Shown piece after piece: positions 25,792 to 35,165 of a stretch of DNA of 64,000 nt. The stretch spans positions 2,108,001 through 2,172,000 of the forward strand of contig NZ_CP094527.1 in the NCBI RefSeq assembly GCF_022811725.1, written 5' to 3'. The notes beneath the pieces are model-generated. The model was not told the origin of the DNA, ran no database searches, and was given only the letters and a program-made list of their open reading frames with translations. Numbering within the stretch: position 1 is the stretch's first letter; every line of letters starts with the position of its first letter. The position numbers and the translations under genes were made by a program. This DNA is from Mucilaginibacter sp. SMC90. GTDB taxonomy: Bacteria > Bacteroidota > Bacteroidia > Sphingobacteriales > Sphingobacteriaceae.

Positions 25792-28089
25792 ATGGCAAGG
25801 TATCACCAATATTTACTGTTAACTGTTTTTTTAGCAGCCGCGGGCAAATCAGCCGATGCACAACAAAAAGCTACTCCTTATTATCCCACTCATGCGGAAG
25901 TGCTGCAAAACTATAAAGCAGCGGATGCGCTTGATTCAGCATTAAAAAAGGTCGCCTACGTTACCAACGTGCGGCCTAACTGGCAGACCGGCAGTAACCA
26001 ATTCTGGTACAGTAAAAGAATTGCCAATAATCAAACAGCGTACATTGTTGTTGAACCCGAAAAAGGGACTAAGAAAACGTTGTTTGAAAGCGGACAGCTA
26101 ACTGCTGAGGTAAGCAAAGCAACAGGTAAACCCGTAAAAGATGGCGGCTTCCGGATTGAAGATATGTTTTTTAGTGCCGATAAAAAGCAGGCTACTTTTA
26201 AAACAAACAATACCTGGCTTAAGTGTGATCTGGCCACGCTTCAATGCAGTAAAACTACCGATACGGTACACCAAAGTTATGATAATGATAAACCTTTGCA
26301 GGTACACCATTACCGCTGGGAAGGCATAACTGCCGATTCTGTTTCACCTGATAAACAATGGACGGCTTTTGTAAAAGGCGGTAATATTATTGTTAAATCG
26401 CTTAAAGGTTCAACCGAGATCAAATTAACTACGGATGGCAATTTAGATAAGCCTTACGGTGAGCTTACCTGGTCGCCGGATAGTAAGCACCTGGTGGGTT
26501 ACCGCATCGATCCCAAAAAAACAAAAGAGGTTTATTACCTGCTGAGCTCGGTACCGGGTACTACTCGCGCTGTGCTTAAATCGCATGAATATGATCAGCC
26601 GGGCGACGAATTTACCTCTTACCAGCAATACATATTTAACATTACTGATAAAAGCGCTGTAAAAACAGATGCTGAAAAGATTGATTTTTTTGGTGCTCCG
26701 CGGTTGCACTGGCGCGATGGTAACAGCCGTTACTTTACTTATGAAAAGGCAGATCGCGGGCATCAGCGTTTCAGGGTTATTGAAGTAGATATTACCAACG
26801 GTAAAACCCGTAATATCATTGATGAAAAAACAAATACTTTCATTTACGAGCAAAGAATTTATACTTATTACAGCGCTAAAACACACGAGATAGTTTGGGT
26901 AACCGAAAAAGACGGATGGCGTCATATTTACCTTGTTGATGAGCTAACCGGTAAAGAAAAACTGGTAACCAAAGGCGATTGGGTGGTACGTGATGTTGAC
27001 AGCGTTGATGTTAAAAAAAGACAGATCTGGTTTAAAGGAAGCGGTAAAAATGAAGGTGAGGACCCTTATTTTATGCACTACTACCGGATCGGTTTCGATG
27101 GTAAAAACCTTACCGATCTTACGCCCGAAAAAGGCAACCACAGCGTAACCTTCTCGCCCGACAGGAAATACTACATCGATACTTATTCCGAAGTAAACAT
27201 CGCTCCTAAAGTGCTGCTTAAAAACACTGCCGACCTGAAAACGGTAATGGAACTGGAACACACCGATTTGACAGGTCTTTTAGCTACAGGCGTAAAACTG
27301 CCTGAGGTATTTGTCGCTAAAGCGAGGGATGGCAAAACGGATATCTGGGGTGTGGTTTACCGCCCGGCCAATATGGATCCTAATAAGAGCTACCCTGTAA
27401 TTGAAAATATTTATGCCGGTCCGCAGGATTCATTTGTGCCCAAAAGCTTTTCGGTTGTTAACGAGATGCAAAGTATAGCCCAGCTGGGTTTTATTGTGGT
27501 GCAGATGGATGGGATGGGTACAGCCAACCGCTCAAAGGCCTTTCATGACGTATGTTGGCATAACCTTGCCGATGCCGGTTTTGCAGATCGTATTTTGTGG
27601 ATGCAGGCACTTGCCGCCAAGTATCCGCAGGTTGATATCAGCAGGATAGGCGTTTACGGAACATCGGCCGGCGGGCAAAATTCGGCAGGGGCATTGCTGT
27701 TCCACCCTGAGTTTTATAAAGCCGCGGTATCTGCCTGCGGTTGTCATGATAACCGGATAGATAAACAATGGTGGAATGAGCAATGGATGGGCTATCCGGT
27801 TGGACCGCATTATGAGCAGCAATCAAACATTACCAATGCAGGCAAATTACAGGGCGACCTGATGCTGATTGTAGGTGAGGCCGATAACAACGTGCCGCCC
27901 GAATCAACTTTTCGTTTTGCGGATGCGCTGATCAAAAACAATAAAATGTTTGATCTGCTGGTGGTTCCGGGCATGGGCCATAGCGATGGCGGGCCATACG
28001 GACGTAAAAAGAAACGCGACTTTTTTGTAAAGCACCTGCTTAACGCCGAGCCGCCTGCAAGGAATACAGATGAATTGGCGCATAATTAA
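25792..28089 (+). CDS. Dipeptidyl peptidase IV-like serine peptidase (S9), secreted
   Basis: A 765-residue protein with a signal peptide ending SADAQ. A beta-propeller DPP IV N-terminal domain covers about residues 100-480, and an alpha/beta-hydrolase domain about 500-765. The catalytic triad in family order is S625 (GTSAGG), D698 (GEADNNVPPES) and H730 (GMGHSDGG). DPP IV enzymes cleave X-Pro or X-Hyp dipeptides from N-termini, so it would feed the hydroxyproline route from the periplasm. The nucleophile elbow is GTSAGG, not the usual GWSYGG of S9B, so substrate preference may differ. The next gene starts 15 bases after the stop. Confidence 0.88.
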   Translation: MARYHQYLLLTVFLAAAGKSADAQQKATPYYPTHAEVLQNYKAADALDSALKKVAYVTNVRPNWQTGSNQFWYSKRIANNQTAYIVVEPEKGTKKTLFESGQLTAEVSKATGKPVKDGGFRIEDMFFSADKKQATFKTNNTWLKCDLATLQCSKTTDTVHQSYDNDKPLQVHHYRWEGITADSVSPDKQWTAFVKGGNIIVKSLKGSTEIKLTTDGNLDKPYGELTWSPDSKHLVGYRIDPKKTKEVYYLLSSVPGTTRAVLKSHEYDQPGDEFTSYQQYIFNITDKSAVKTDAEKIDFFGAPRLHWRDGNSRYFTYEKADRGHQRFRVIEVDITNGKTRNIIDEKTNTFIYEQRIYTYYSAKTHEIVWVTEKDGWRHIYLVDELTGKEKLVTKGDWVVRDVDSVDVKKRQIWFKGSGKNEGEDPYFMHYYRIGFDGKNLTDLTPEKGNHSVTFSPDRKYYIDTYSEVNIAPKVLLKNTADLKTVMELEHTDLTGLLATGVKLPEVFVAKARDGKTDIWGVVYRPANMDPNKSYPVIENIYAGPQDSFVPKSFSVVNEMQSIAQLGFIVVQMDGMGTANRSKAFHDVCWHNLADAGFADRILWMQALAAKYPQVDISRIGVYGTSAGGQNSAGALLFHPEFYKAAVSACGCHDNRIDKQWWNEQWMGYPVGPHYEQQSNITNAGKLQGDLMLIVGEADNNVPPESTFRFADALIKNNKMFDLLVVPGMGHSDGGPYGRKKKRDFFVKHLLNAEPPARNTDELAHN

Positions 28090-28104
28090 AATTGTTTTAT
28101 AGAT

Positions 28105-31100
28105 ATGAGGGGGAGGTTTCGGCTGATAGTATTTATTTCCTGGAGTTTATGTATAACCGCTTTAACGGGTTATTCCCAGCAACAGTCGGCCACAGCTCCG
28201 GGAAATGGCAACCCCATCATTCCTGGCTACTTTGCCGACCCAACTGTGCGCAAGTTTGGGGATACCTATTACATTTACGCAACTACCGATGGTAATGGCG
28301 GCGGACATGGCCCTTCGCAGGTTTGGACATCTAAGGATTTTGTAAACTGGACCATGCATGACATGAACTGGCCAACCTCCAATTACTACTGGGCTCCCGA
28401 TGTCATTAACGGTAACGACGGCAAGTATTACATGTACTATTGCCAGCCGGTTGATATTTATGGAGCGTCGTCCACAAGCCCTACCGGGCCATGGACTCCC
28501 TTGCTGCCCGACGGCAAATCCATGATCCCCAATTATTTTATTCCCGGGGTGATCACGCTGGATGGGCAAACGTTTAAAGATGACGACGGTAAGATCTATA
28601 TGTTTTGGGGTACCTGGGGCATCTACCCCGATCATGGTTGTGGTGTAGGTTTGCTAAACCCCGATATGCACACATTCGTCAAAACGGCAAAGATCCCCAA
28701 TACCATCGCCAAAGATTTTTTTGAAGCACCTTTCATGTTTAAACGGAAAGGCATCTATTATTTCACCTACTCATCTGGCCTTTGCGAAGACTCCACCTAC
28801 AGGGTGCAATATGCCATCAGCAAAACCGGGCCAATGGGGCCATTTGAGTTTGGTAAAAACAACCCGGTGTTGAGTACTAATAGTGATGGAACGATCCACG
28901 GACCGGGTCATGAGTCGGTAGTGCAGGTTGGGGATGATTTTTACATGGTATATCACCGGCACAACAACCCGCACTCCAACGGGGGCTATCACCGGCAGGT
29001 TTGCGCGGATAAGATCATATTTGATGCCGATGGCAATATCGAAAAGATCGTCCCGACACACCTTGGCGTTGGCTTCTTAGGGAAGAACAGTATTAATGCC
29101 CCTGATGAGGCCTATCAGAAAAAAGTTACCGCATCTTCTTTCTACAATGAAAGCTATAAACCATCCTTTGCGGTTGATAACAATAATGGCACACTTTGGA
29201 AACCTGCCGATAATGGCGCTAAACCCGCATGGCTTACCATTGATTTGGGAGCTGTGAAAACAGTACAACAAGTATTAACCCAGTTTGAATATGCCACCTG
29301 GTATTACCAATACCTGATAGAATCATCGGTAGATGGAAAAAGCTGGCAGGTGTTTTCTGACAGGAGAGAAAATCAACAGCACGGCTCGCCGATGGTAGAT
29401 TCCGGGAATACTAAAGCGCGGTTCATCCGGTTAACCATAACAGGGACGGAATATCCCGGTTTGTATAAGGCAATTTGGAATGTAAAAGTTTATGGCGAAC
29501 AGGTTGTAACAGGAACTGCCGCTGATGCAAGCAAAGAAGAATTATCTAAAACTATTTCACCAAAAGCCTCGAAAACTATCCCAGACGGTAAAGATGGCTT
29601 ATTAGTAAACCTGGATGCCGCTAATTTCCAGGCTGGCGAAGCTGTAACCAAATGGAATAATAACGGCGCATTGGGCGGCAATTTTACAGCAACAGGTAAA
29701 TCTCCGGTTGTTGATATCATCGCCGGCAAAAAGGCATTGGTATTCAACGGCACACAAGCGCTTGAATCATCAGTTGCTGTGCCCCGGTCGCTTGCAGGTA
29801 ATAACAGCTATACGGTATCATATGTAGTTTATGCTGATCAGATCAAAGATGAGGATCCAGTATTAAGCTGGACGAATGGCGAATCGGATCATCGCAGTGC
29901 TACTTTTGGTTTCGGCAGTAACCGCACTGCAGGTGCGGTACAACACTTCGGTGTTTCCGATTTCCAATACAAAACAATGCCAACTGCCGGGAAATGGCAC
30001 CAGGTGGTTGTTACTTTCGACGGCTCGTTTGAAAAACTATTTGTTGATGGCGAGATCAACAATACCGAAAATAAGATGCTGTTTTTGCAACCGGCAGATA
30101 AGTTCATTGTCGGCGCTAAAACAAACCGTTCGGCATATTTTTCGGGTGCTATCTCCTCCCTCAAAATTTACGACAGGCCATTGGCTGATAGTGTAATAAA
30201 ACAATGGGCTTTACATCCCGCAAAATCTGATATCGCTGTTTACCTCGATGCGGCAAAACTTAACTATGGCCCGCTTCAAAAATGGACTAACAACGGCGAT
30301 GCAGGCGGAGCTTTTCAGCCTGCTGATGGACAAGGCGCAGAAGTAATGGATATTGCAGGTAAAATAGCCGTTAACTTTGATGGCAAAAGCCCGCTTATGT
30401 TTAATAATGATATTGCTGTCAATGGTAAAGAAGGTTACAGCGTAGCATTAAGTGTTTACCTAAGTGCATCAGCGCAAAACGCCGCGATCCTGCGATCTCA
30501 ATTGTTAAAAGAGTCTTTCATCAATGCGGGTAAATATTTGAGTGCGGGCCAATGGCATTACGTGATAAAAACTGTTAGCGGCAATGCAGCTAAATTATAT
30601 GTAGATGGTGCTTTAATTTCAACAACATCAAATACAGATAAGCTCACAGGTAAGCTCTTTTTGGGCGATGGTTTTAATGGTGCAATAGCTAATCTTGTGT
30701 TCTTTAAACATGGTTTATCCTCGGCAGAAATTAAACAGCTAAGCCTTGGTTGGAAACAAAACTATCATCCACCTGTACCAGGTTCGTTTGTTTTCAAAAC
30801 CATTCCCACGGCTGTAACACCGGGTATGGTTGAAATGAAGGCACCTGGTTATGCTTCGGTAAAGTCAAATCTTCAGTATGATTTTATTAACGAGGCAGAC
30901 AGCAGTAAATCGAGCGGCTGGCAGGCTAATCCGCATTATATCAGTTATGGGCTTACGGCCGATAAAAATTATACTTACTCATTTAAGGTAAAAGATAATT
31001 ACGGTAACGTAAGCTTAAAAGCTAAAGCGTTGCCTGTGAGTACATCATCAGCATTGTTTCATGTCGTTAAAGATCAGTTTACGGTTAACAGAGACTTTGC

Positions 31101-31707
31101 CGGTGACGGTACCGCAGGCACTATATGGGATGGAATAATTAGCAGCCCGGATAAACAGGCGTATAAAGTACTTAGTGGGGATAATATGCTCACACTGGAG
31201 TCAAAAGGCTCAAATTGGGATGGGATTCTGCCTTACGGCCCATTTTTGTACAGCAATGTTTCGGGCGATTTTGTGGCCGAAGTAGAAGTTGCTGAAGTAA
31301 GCGGCCTTAAAGAAAAGAAGGTAGCCGGTAACAGTGATATGGGCCTGATGGTACGGAAAGCCAAACAACCCGGCACTGAAGGCAGCGAGAACCTGATCCA
31401 GAACAGTATTTTCCCTGCCTGGAACTGCGGTAACATGCTCACCAATTATAAAACCGGCGACCGCATGCAAACCAACACTCAAACGGGCTGGAATTATAAC
31501 CGCTACTTACAGATCCAAAAATCTGCCGACGTGTTTTACATCAGGAGCAGTAGCGACGGCATCCATTGGGCAGACCTGCCCGGAAGCCCGGTGTCAAGAC
31601 CTGACTTAAACGTTGGTGATTTGCAGATCGGCCTTTATCACAGTACCTATGGCCCGCATCGTTCGTACGTTAAATTCAGCAATTTTAAACTGATAACAAG
31701 AAACTAA
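28105..31707 (+). CDS. Multidomain GH43 enzyme with discoidin and LamG-like modules
   Basis: A 1200-residue secreted protein (signal 1-25). The GH43 five-blade propeller (about 34-325) shows D45 in FADPTVRK as base, YWAPDV as pKa modulator and DFFEAPFMF as acid. An F5/8 C module (about 335-465), two LamG/concanavalin-like modules (about 495-705 and 710-885), a fibronectin-like stretch and a DUF1349-like C-terminal domain (about 990-1200) follow. GH43 enzymes are mostly alpha-L-arabinofuranosidases, xylosidases or galactosidases. Here it could remove the outer alpha-arabinose of extensin tetra-arabinosides, an inference. It lies 15 bases after the DPP IV stop and is ended by a strong terminator, so it closes the locus. 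Confidence 0.87.
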   Translation: MRGRFRLIVFISWSLCITALTGYSQQQSATAPGNGNPIIPGYFADPTVRKFGDTYYIYATTDGNGGGHGPSQVWTSKDFVNWTMHDMNWPTSNYYWAPDVINGNDGKYYMYYCQPVDIYGASSTSPTGPWTPLLPDGKSMIPNYFIPGVITLDGQTFKDDDGKIYMFWGTWGIYPDHGCGVGLLNPDMHTFVKTAKIPNTIAKDFFEAPFMFKRKGIYYFTYSSGLCEDSTYRVQYAISKTGPMGPFEFGKNNPVLSTNSDGTIHGPGHESVVQVGDDFYMVYHRHNNPHSNGGYHRQVCADKIIFDADGNIEKIVPTHLGVGFLGKNSINAPDEAYQKKVTASSFYNESYKPSFAVDNNNGTLWKPADNGAKPAWLTIDLGAVKTVQQVLTQFEYATWYYQYLIESSVDGKSWQVFSDRRENQQHGSPMVDSGNTKARFIRLTITGTEYPGLYKAIWNVKVYGEQVVTGTAADASKEELSKTISPKASKTIPDGKDGLLVNLDAANFQAGEAVTKWNNNGALGGNFTATGKSPVVDIIAGKKALVFNGTQALESSVAVPRSLAGNNSYTVSYVVYADQIKDEDPVLSWTNGESDHRSATFGFGSNRTAGAVQHFGVSDFQYKTMPTAGKWHQVVVTFDGSFEKLFVDGEINNTENKMLFLQPADKFIVGAKTNRSAYFSGAISSLKIYDRPLADSVIKQWALHPAKSDIAVYLDAAKLNYGPLQKWTNNGDAGGAFQPADGQGAEVMDIAGKIAVNFDGKSPLMFNNDIAVNGKEGYSVALSVYLSASAQNAAILRSQLLKESFINAGKYLSAGQWHYVIKTVSGNAAKLYVDGALISTTSNTDKLTGKLFLGDGFNGAIANLVFFKHGLSSAEIKQLSLGWKQNYHPPVPGSFVFKTIPTAVTPGMVEMKAPGYASVKSNLQYDFINEADSSKSSGWQANPHYISYGLTADKNYTYSFKVKDNYGNVSLKAKALPVSTSSALFHVVKDQFTVNRDFAGDGTAGTIWDGIISSPDKQAYKVLSGDNMLTLESKGSNWDGILPYGPFLYSNVSGDFVAEVEVAEVSGLKEKKVAGNSDMGLMVRKAKQPGTEGSENLIQNSIFPAWNCGNMLTNYKTGDRMQTNTQTGWNYNRYLQIQKSADVFYIRSSSDGIHWADLPGSPVSRPDLNVGDLQIGLYHSTYGPHRSYVKFSNFKLITRN

Positions 31708-31813
31708 CAGATGGAATTATTTATCGGTAATAATAACCGGTCTATCGATACTTAACATTTCTTAACACTTGGCCGCAGCATATTTGGGCTTTGTTTTACG
31801 CATGTTATAATTA

Positions 31814-31853
31814 GTAAGCCATGTTTTTTATTAAACATGGCTTACGTTTTTTT
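31814..31853 (+). terminator. Terminator closing the hydroxyproline/arabinose locus
   Basis: A perfect 13-bp stem (31814-31826 with 31833-31845), a 6-base loop and a following run of seven T. Confidence 0.85.
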
Positions 31854-31944
31854 GGCACTACCGTATTTTACTGTTTAGTGGATACGATATCTGCACTTTC
31901 TTAAACAGATTGATGTAACTTTAACCCTTATCATTACCAAAAAG

Positions 31945-32556
31945 ATGCTTCAAAACCGCGTAGATCCATTTGGACAGCTCATTAAAACGCCGGAGCGCGG
32001 CACCTGGCTTGGTAACCGCGGCGTAATTCATAATGACGACAAGGAAATTGTACGTGCCTTTAAAATTAAAGCATGGATAACCTGTGTTTTGGAGTTCAGG
32101 GGCCGTCATCGTGAAATTATGCAGCCCAACCGCTGGACGGAATTATTTTTCTTTGATGAAGCCACTGCTTTTTCGGCCGGGCACCGTCCCTGTTTTCAAT
32201 GCCGCTTCAAAGATCATCAGCGGTTTAAAGAGTTTTGGCTAAAAGGGAACCCGCAATATGGTTTCGATATGAAAACGCCGGTATCCCAAATAGATGAGAT
32301 CTTGCAAACCGAACGTATAGCTGCTGATAAATCAAAAGTTATTTATGAAGAAAAGCTAAGGAGCCTGCCTAACGGTGTCTTTGTAGTTTACAATGGGCAT
32401 CCACATTTGCTCAAAGATGATCGGTTATATCTATGGAGCCCTGCCGGGTATAAAAAGGAAACTGCAATGCCTCATGTGGATATTGTTCAGGTATTAACGC
32501 CCCGGTCAATTGTTAATATGTTCCTTGCCGGGTATGTACCGCAAATGGGCACTTGA
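31945..32556 (+). CDS. Conserved protein of unknown function with Ada-like cysteine knuckle
   Basis: A 203-residue soluble protein without signal peptide. I recognise no named domain. Residues about 66-90 read FFDEATAFSAGHRPCFQCR, which resembles the A-x-AAGFRPCxRCRP half of the Ada methylphosphotriester zinc domain. The start (MLQNRVDPFGQL) and the TWLGNRGVIHNDD segment look like a conserved standalone family, which I recall only as hypothetical. It is monocistronic between a terminator and a long gap. Metal binding by Cys81/Cys84 is a guess; only one CxxC is present, so partner ligands would have to be His or come from another subunit. Confidence 0.7.
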   Translation: MLQNRVDPFGQLIKTPERGTWLGNRGVIHNDDKEIVRAFKIKAWITCVLEFRGRHREIMQPNRWTELFFFDEATAFSAGHRPCFQCRFKDHQRFKEFWLKGNPQYGFDMKTPVSQIDEILQTERIAADKSKVIYEEKLRSLPNGVFVVYNGHPHLLKDDRLYLWSPAGYKKETAMPHVDIVQVLTPRSIVNMFLAGYVPQMGT

Positions 32557-33184
32557 AGTTTATTGCCAACAGCAACAAACGTAAGGCATTGAATTCGATA
32601 ACTCCCGGTTTTTGAGATACTATTAAAGATATCAAACTAAGAAGATGGTAAACAGGTCTTTGCTAATTGGCGCTACCGGGCTTGTTACCCCGCAACAGGC
32701 GATGGAATTATCTTTAATTGTCAGTGATTTATCTGCTTTAAAATAAGCGCCAGGGCTTTTACATCCGCTTCCATCCATTCAATTCCCCCATTCGTCGGTA
32801 CAAAATTTCATTTTCCTGTCCTGAAGCTAACTTTATACCATCAAATAATAATTTGATCAGTGATAAGGTTTAGGTTAGAGCTTCCAAGCAGCGAGTGCAA
32901 GGAAGCTTCTTATTTTGCCCGTACCTGATCTAAAGATAAACATCCCTCATCCGGTTCATCCATACAATTTCCCAATTCACCGACACATGATTGTTAAAAT
33001 CCCCGTTCATCATCACTTTTGATTTATAATTCAGGAGCAGGGACACTGAGTTATAGGTTTTTTTCATAAAGATGAAGCACCTGTGCGCAATGTACAGGTG
33101 CTTTTTTTAAATACTAAAAACCAGCTATTAATGTTTGCCGCCCGGCTGCTCCGGCATTGATAAGTAAAAAGAATCTTATTTTAA
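32557..33184. other. 628-base gap with hairpins and no convincing gene
   Basis: The gap holds a 33-codon frame (32645-32746) starting like a Rossmann protein (SLLIGATGLV) that stops at once, a stem AGCTTCC...GGAAGCT near 32879-32908, and the terminator at 33075-33108. It may be a decayed gene remnant, but the evidence is thin. Confidence 0.4.
33075..33108 (+). terminator. Intrinsic terminator before the LytS kinase
   Basis: A perfect 10-bp stem AAGCACCTGT/ACAGGTGCTT (33075-33084 with 33094-33103), a 9-base loop and a run of T. No clear gene ends just upstream, which fits loss of a gene from the preceding gap. Confidence 0.75.
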
Positions 33185-34357
33185 ATGATCCGCTCAAAAG
33201 CAACCACTTTTTTTATTCATGCTGCCGGCTGGCTCGTGTTTTTAGGGTTTCCGCTTTTGTTCATGAACCGTACGCAGCAAAGCGGTGCGGCTTCATTTGC
33301 TATACTGTTTTCACCTTATTATTGGCTGTTTTGCCTCACTTACATATTTATGTTTTATCTGAACGCCTGGTACCTGGTACCTAAGTTTGTGTTCCGTAAA
33401 AGATATACATGGTATGGATTTATTGTTTTAATGCTTTCGGGCTGTGTTTACTTTTTACAGCCTTTTGATAACCTGCTGCTTCACAATATCAAAGGAAACA
33501 AACCCGCAACGGCTGCTATAGGGCCTCAGATTACGCCCGCCGGTATAGATACCCTGGCAACAGGCCAGCAAAATATGCCATTTGGCCCGCTGCCGCATGA
33601 AGACCTGCGGATGCAGGACCCAGGTCTTAAAGCTGCTAATCAAGTCATTTTCATTCACCAGTCGGGCAATATCGATATGGTGGGCTTGTTTATTTTCATC
33701 ATTGTAATGGGCTTAAGCATTGCTATTGCAACTGTTCAAAAATGGCAGTTTGCCGAGCAGATGGTTACCCGTGCCGAGGCCGAAAAGGCGCACGCCGAGC
33801 TATCATTCCTGAAAGCACAGATCAATCCTCACTTCCTGTTCAATACGCTGAATAACATTTATGCATTATCGGTTACCAATAGTGAACATACCTCCGAAAG
33901 CATTATGAAGCTCTCCAACATTATGCGTTATGTAACCGACGAGGTAACTGAAGACTTTGTTTTACTACGGAACGAAATTGACTGCATTAACGACTATATT
34001 GACCTGCAGCGCTTGCGGCTGGGCAAAAAAACGAAACTTGATTTTGAGGTTTCGGGCGAAATCAATTATCAAAAAATCCCTCCCCTGGTGCTGATGACTT
34101 TTATTGAAAATGTTTTCAAATACGGAGTAAGCAAGCATCAGCCATCTGTTATTAATATTTGTCTGCGGGTAAGCGGTAACCAAATGCTGTTTATCTGCAG
34201 GAACACAATTTTCGAAAAACGATCTGAAACAGAGCGAAAAGGCATCGGTATAGCTAATAATCGCCAGCGCCTGCAGCATATTTATCCCAATAAACACCGG
34301 CTGGACATTAGCGCAGTCGATGGTAATTTTATTGTCGAACTGGAAATTAACGCTTAA
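33185..34357 (+). CDS. LytS-type sensor histidine kinase
   Basis: A 390-residue membrane kinase. Four hydrophobic segments lie in residues 1-185, with an extracytoplasmic loop between the last two. The His_kinase domain shows FLKAQINPHFLFNTLNNIYALS with phosphoacceptor H216, followed by an ATPase domain containing PPLVLMTFIENVFKYG and GIGIANNRQRL. This class pairs with LytTR regulators, and one starts 11 bases downstream. The signal sensed is not evident. It heads a series of three signalling genes leading into the RRE/ATP-grasp operon. Confidence 0.9.
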   Translation: MIRSKATTFFIHAAGWLVFLGFPLLFMNRTQQSGAASFAILFSPYYWLFCLTYIFMFYLNAWYLVPKFVFRKRYTWYGFIVLMLSGCVYFLQPFDNLLLHNIKGNKPATAAIGPQITPAGIDTLATGQQNMPFGPLPHEDLRMQDPGLKAANQVIFIHQSGNIDMVGLFIFIIVMGLSIAIATVQKWQFAEQMVTRAEAEKAHAELSFLKAQINPHFLFNTLNNIYALSVTNSEHTSESIMKLSNIMRYVTDEVTEDFVLLRNEIDCINDYIDLQRLRLGKKTKLDFEVSGEINYQKIPPLVLMTFIENVFKYGVSKHQPSVINICLRVSGNQMLFICRNTIFEKRSETERKGIGIANNRQRLQHIYPNKHRLDISAVDGNFIVELEINA

Positions 34358-34368
34358 AACTATTTATT

Positions 34369-35064
34369 ATGCAATTGAAATGTGTAGCTATTGATGATGA
34401 GCCGCTGGCCCTTCAAATAATTGAGAGATACGTAGCCGGGTACCCTGCGTTAACTATGGTAAACACTTTTGAGGATGCCATATCCGGCGGCGAATATCTG
34501 AAACGGAACAACGTAGATGTGCTGTTCATAGACATTAACATGCCCGATATTACCGGTATTGATCTGGTAAAATCGCTTGCATATAAACCAATGGTAATTT
34601 TCACTACTGCCTACAAAAACTATGCATATGAAGGCTACGAGTTGGAAGCGGTTGATTATCTGCTAAAGCCTATCAATAATCTTCGTTTTGGTGCGGCGGT
34701 GCAAAAGGCCATTGGCTATCATCAGTACAAACATGCCGATACTTCAAGCCAGGATGATTTTCTTTATGTACATTCCGAATACAGGCTCATCAAAATCAAC
34801 ATTAACGATATCGAGTACATTGAAAGCATGCAGGATTATATTAAAATCCATATGCTGGGTGTAGCCAAACCAGTACTTACACTTATGCCGTTAAAAAGTG
34901 CAATTGAAAAGCTACCCGCTTCAAAGTTTATCCGCATCCATCGCAGTTTTGTGGTGGCGCGTAACCAGATCAGGTCAATCCATAACCGCAAAATCAAGCT
35001 AACTGAAATTGAACTGCCTGTGGGCACAAATTATACCGATTTTATCAAAGACTGGCACAAATAA
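34369..35064 (+). CDS. LytTR-family response regulator
   Basis: A 231-residue regulator. The receiver domain (about 1-120) has the acidic pair in AIDDEPLAL, phosphoacceptor D55 in FIDINMPD, a Thr in FTTAY and the Lys in LLKPI. The LytTR DNA-binding domain (about 130-231) shows DIEYIESMQDYIKIH and FIRIHRSFVVARNQI. It starts 11 bases after the LytS-type kinase and is surely its partner. Possible targets are the downstream operon or the genes beside it; no LytTR-type direct repeat was identified. Confidence 0.92.
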   Translation: MQLKCVAIDDEPLALQIIERYVAGYPALTMVNTFEDAISGGEYLKRNNVDVLFIDINMPDITGIDLVKSLAYKPMVIFTTAYKNYAYEGYELEAVDYLLKPINNLRFGAAVQKAIGYHQYKHADTSSQDDFLYVHSEYRLIKININDIEYIESMQDYIKIHMLGVAKPVLTLMPLKSAIEKLPASKFIRIHRSFVVARNQIRSIHNRKIKLTEIELPVGTNYTDFIKDWHK

Positions 35065-35165
35065 TCAATTCATCGGCACATTAAAGGTATTTAACGACAC
35101 ATTATTTTATTGCCCCGCAAATAGCATCAACTTTATATTAATAATTGATGCTAATCCTTACAGCA

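Noticed and set aside
26443..26925. A 160-codon minus-strand frame inside the DPP IV gene
   Set aside because: Antisense shadow of the propeller domain; composition is hydrophobic and irregular, with no start context.
35145..35165. Earlier TTG/ATG starts for the lone receiver
   Set aside because: They add hydrophobic residues not seen in CheY-like proteins; ATG 35166 gives MKKAGNKKTILVLD, a normal receiver start.
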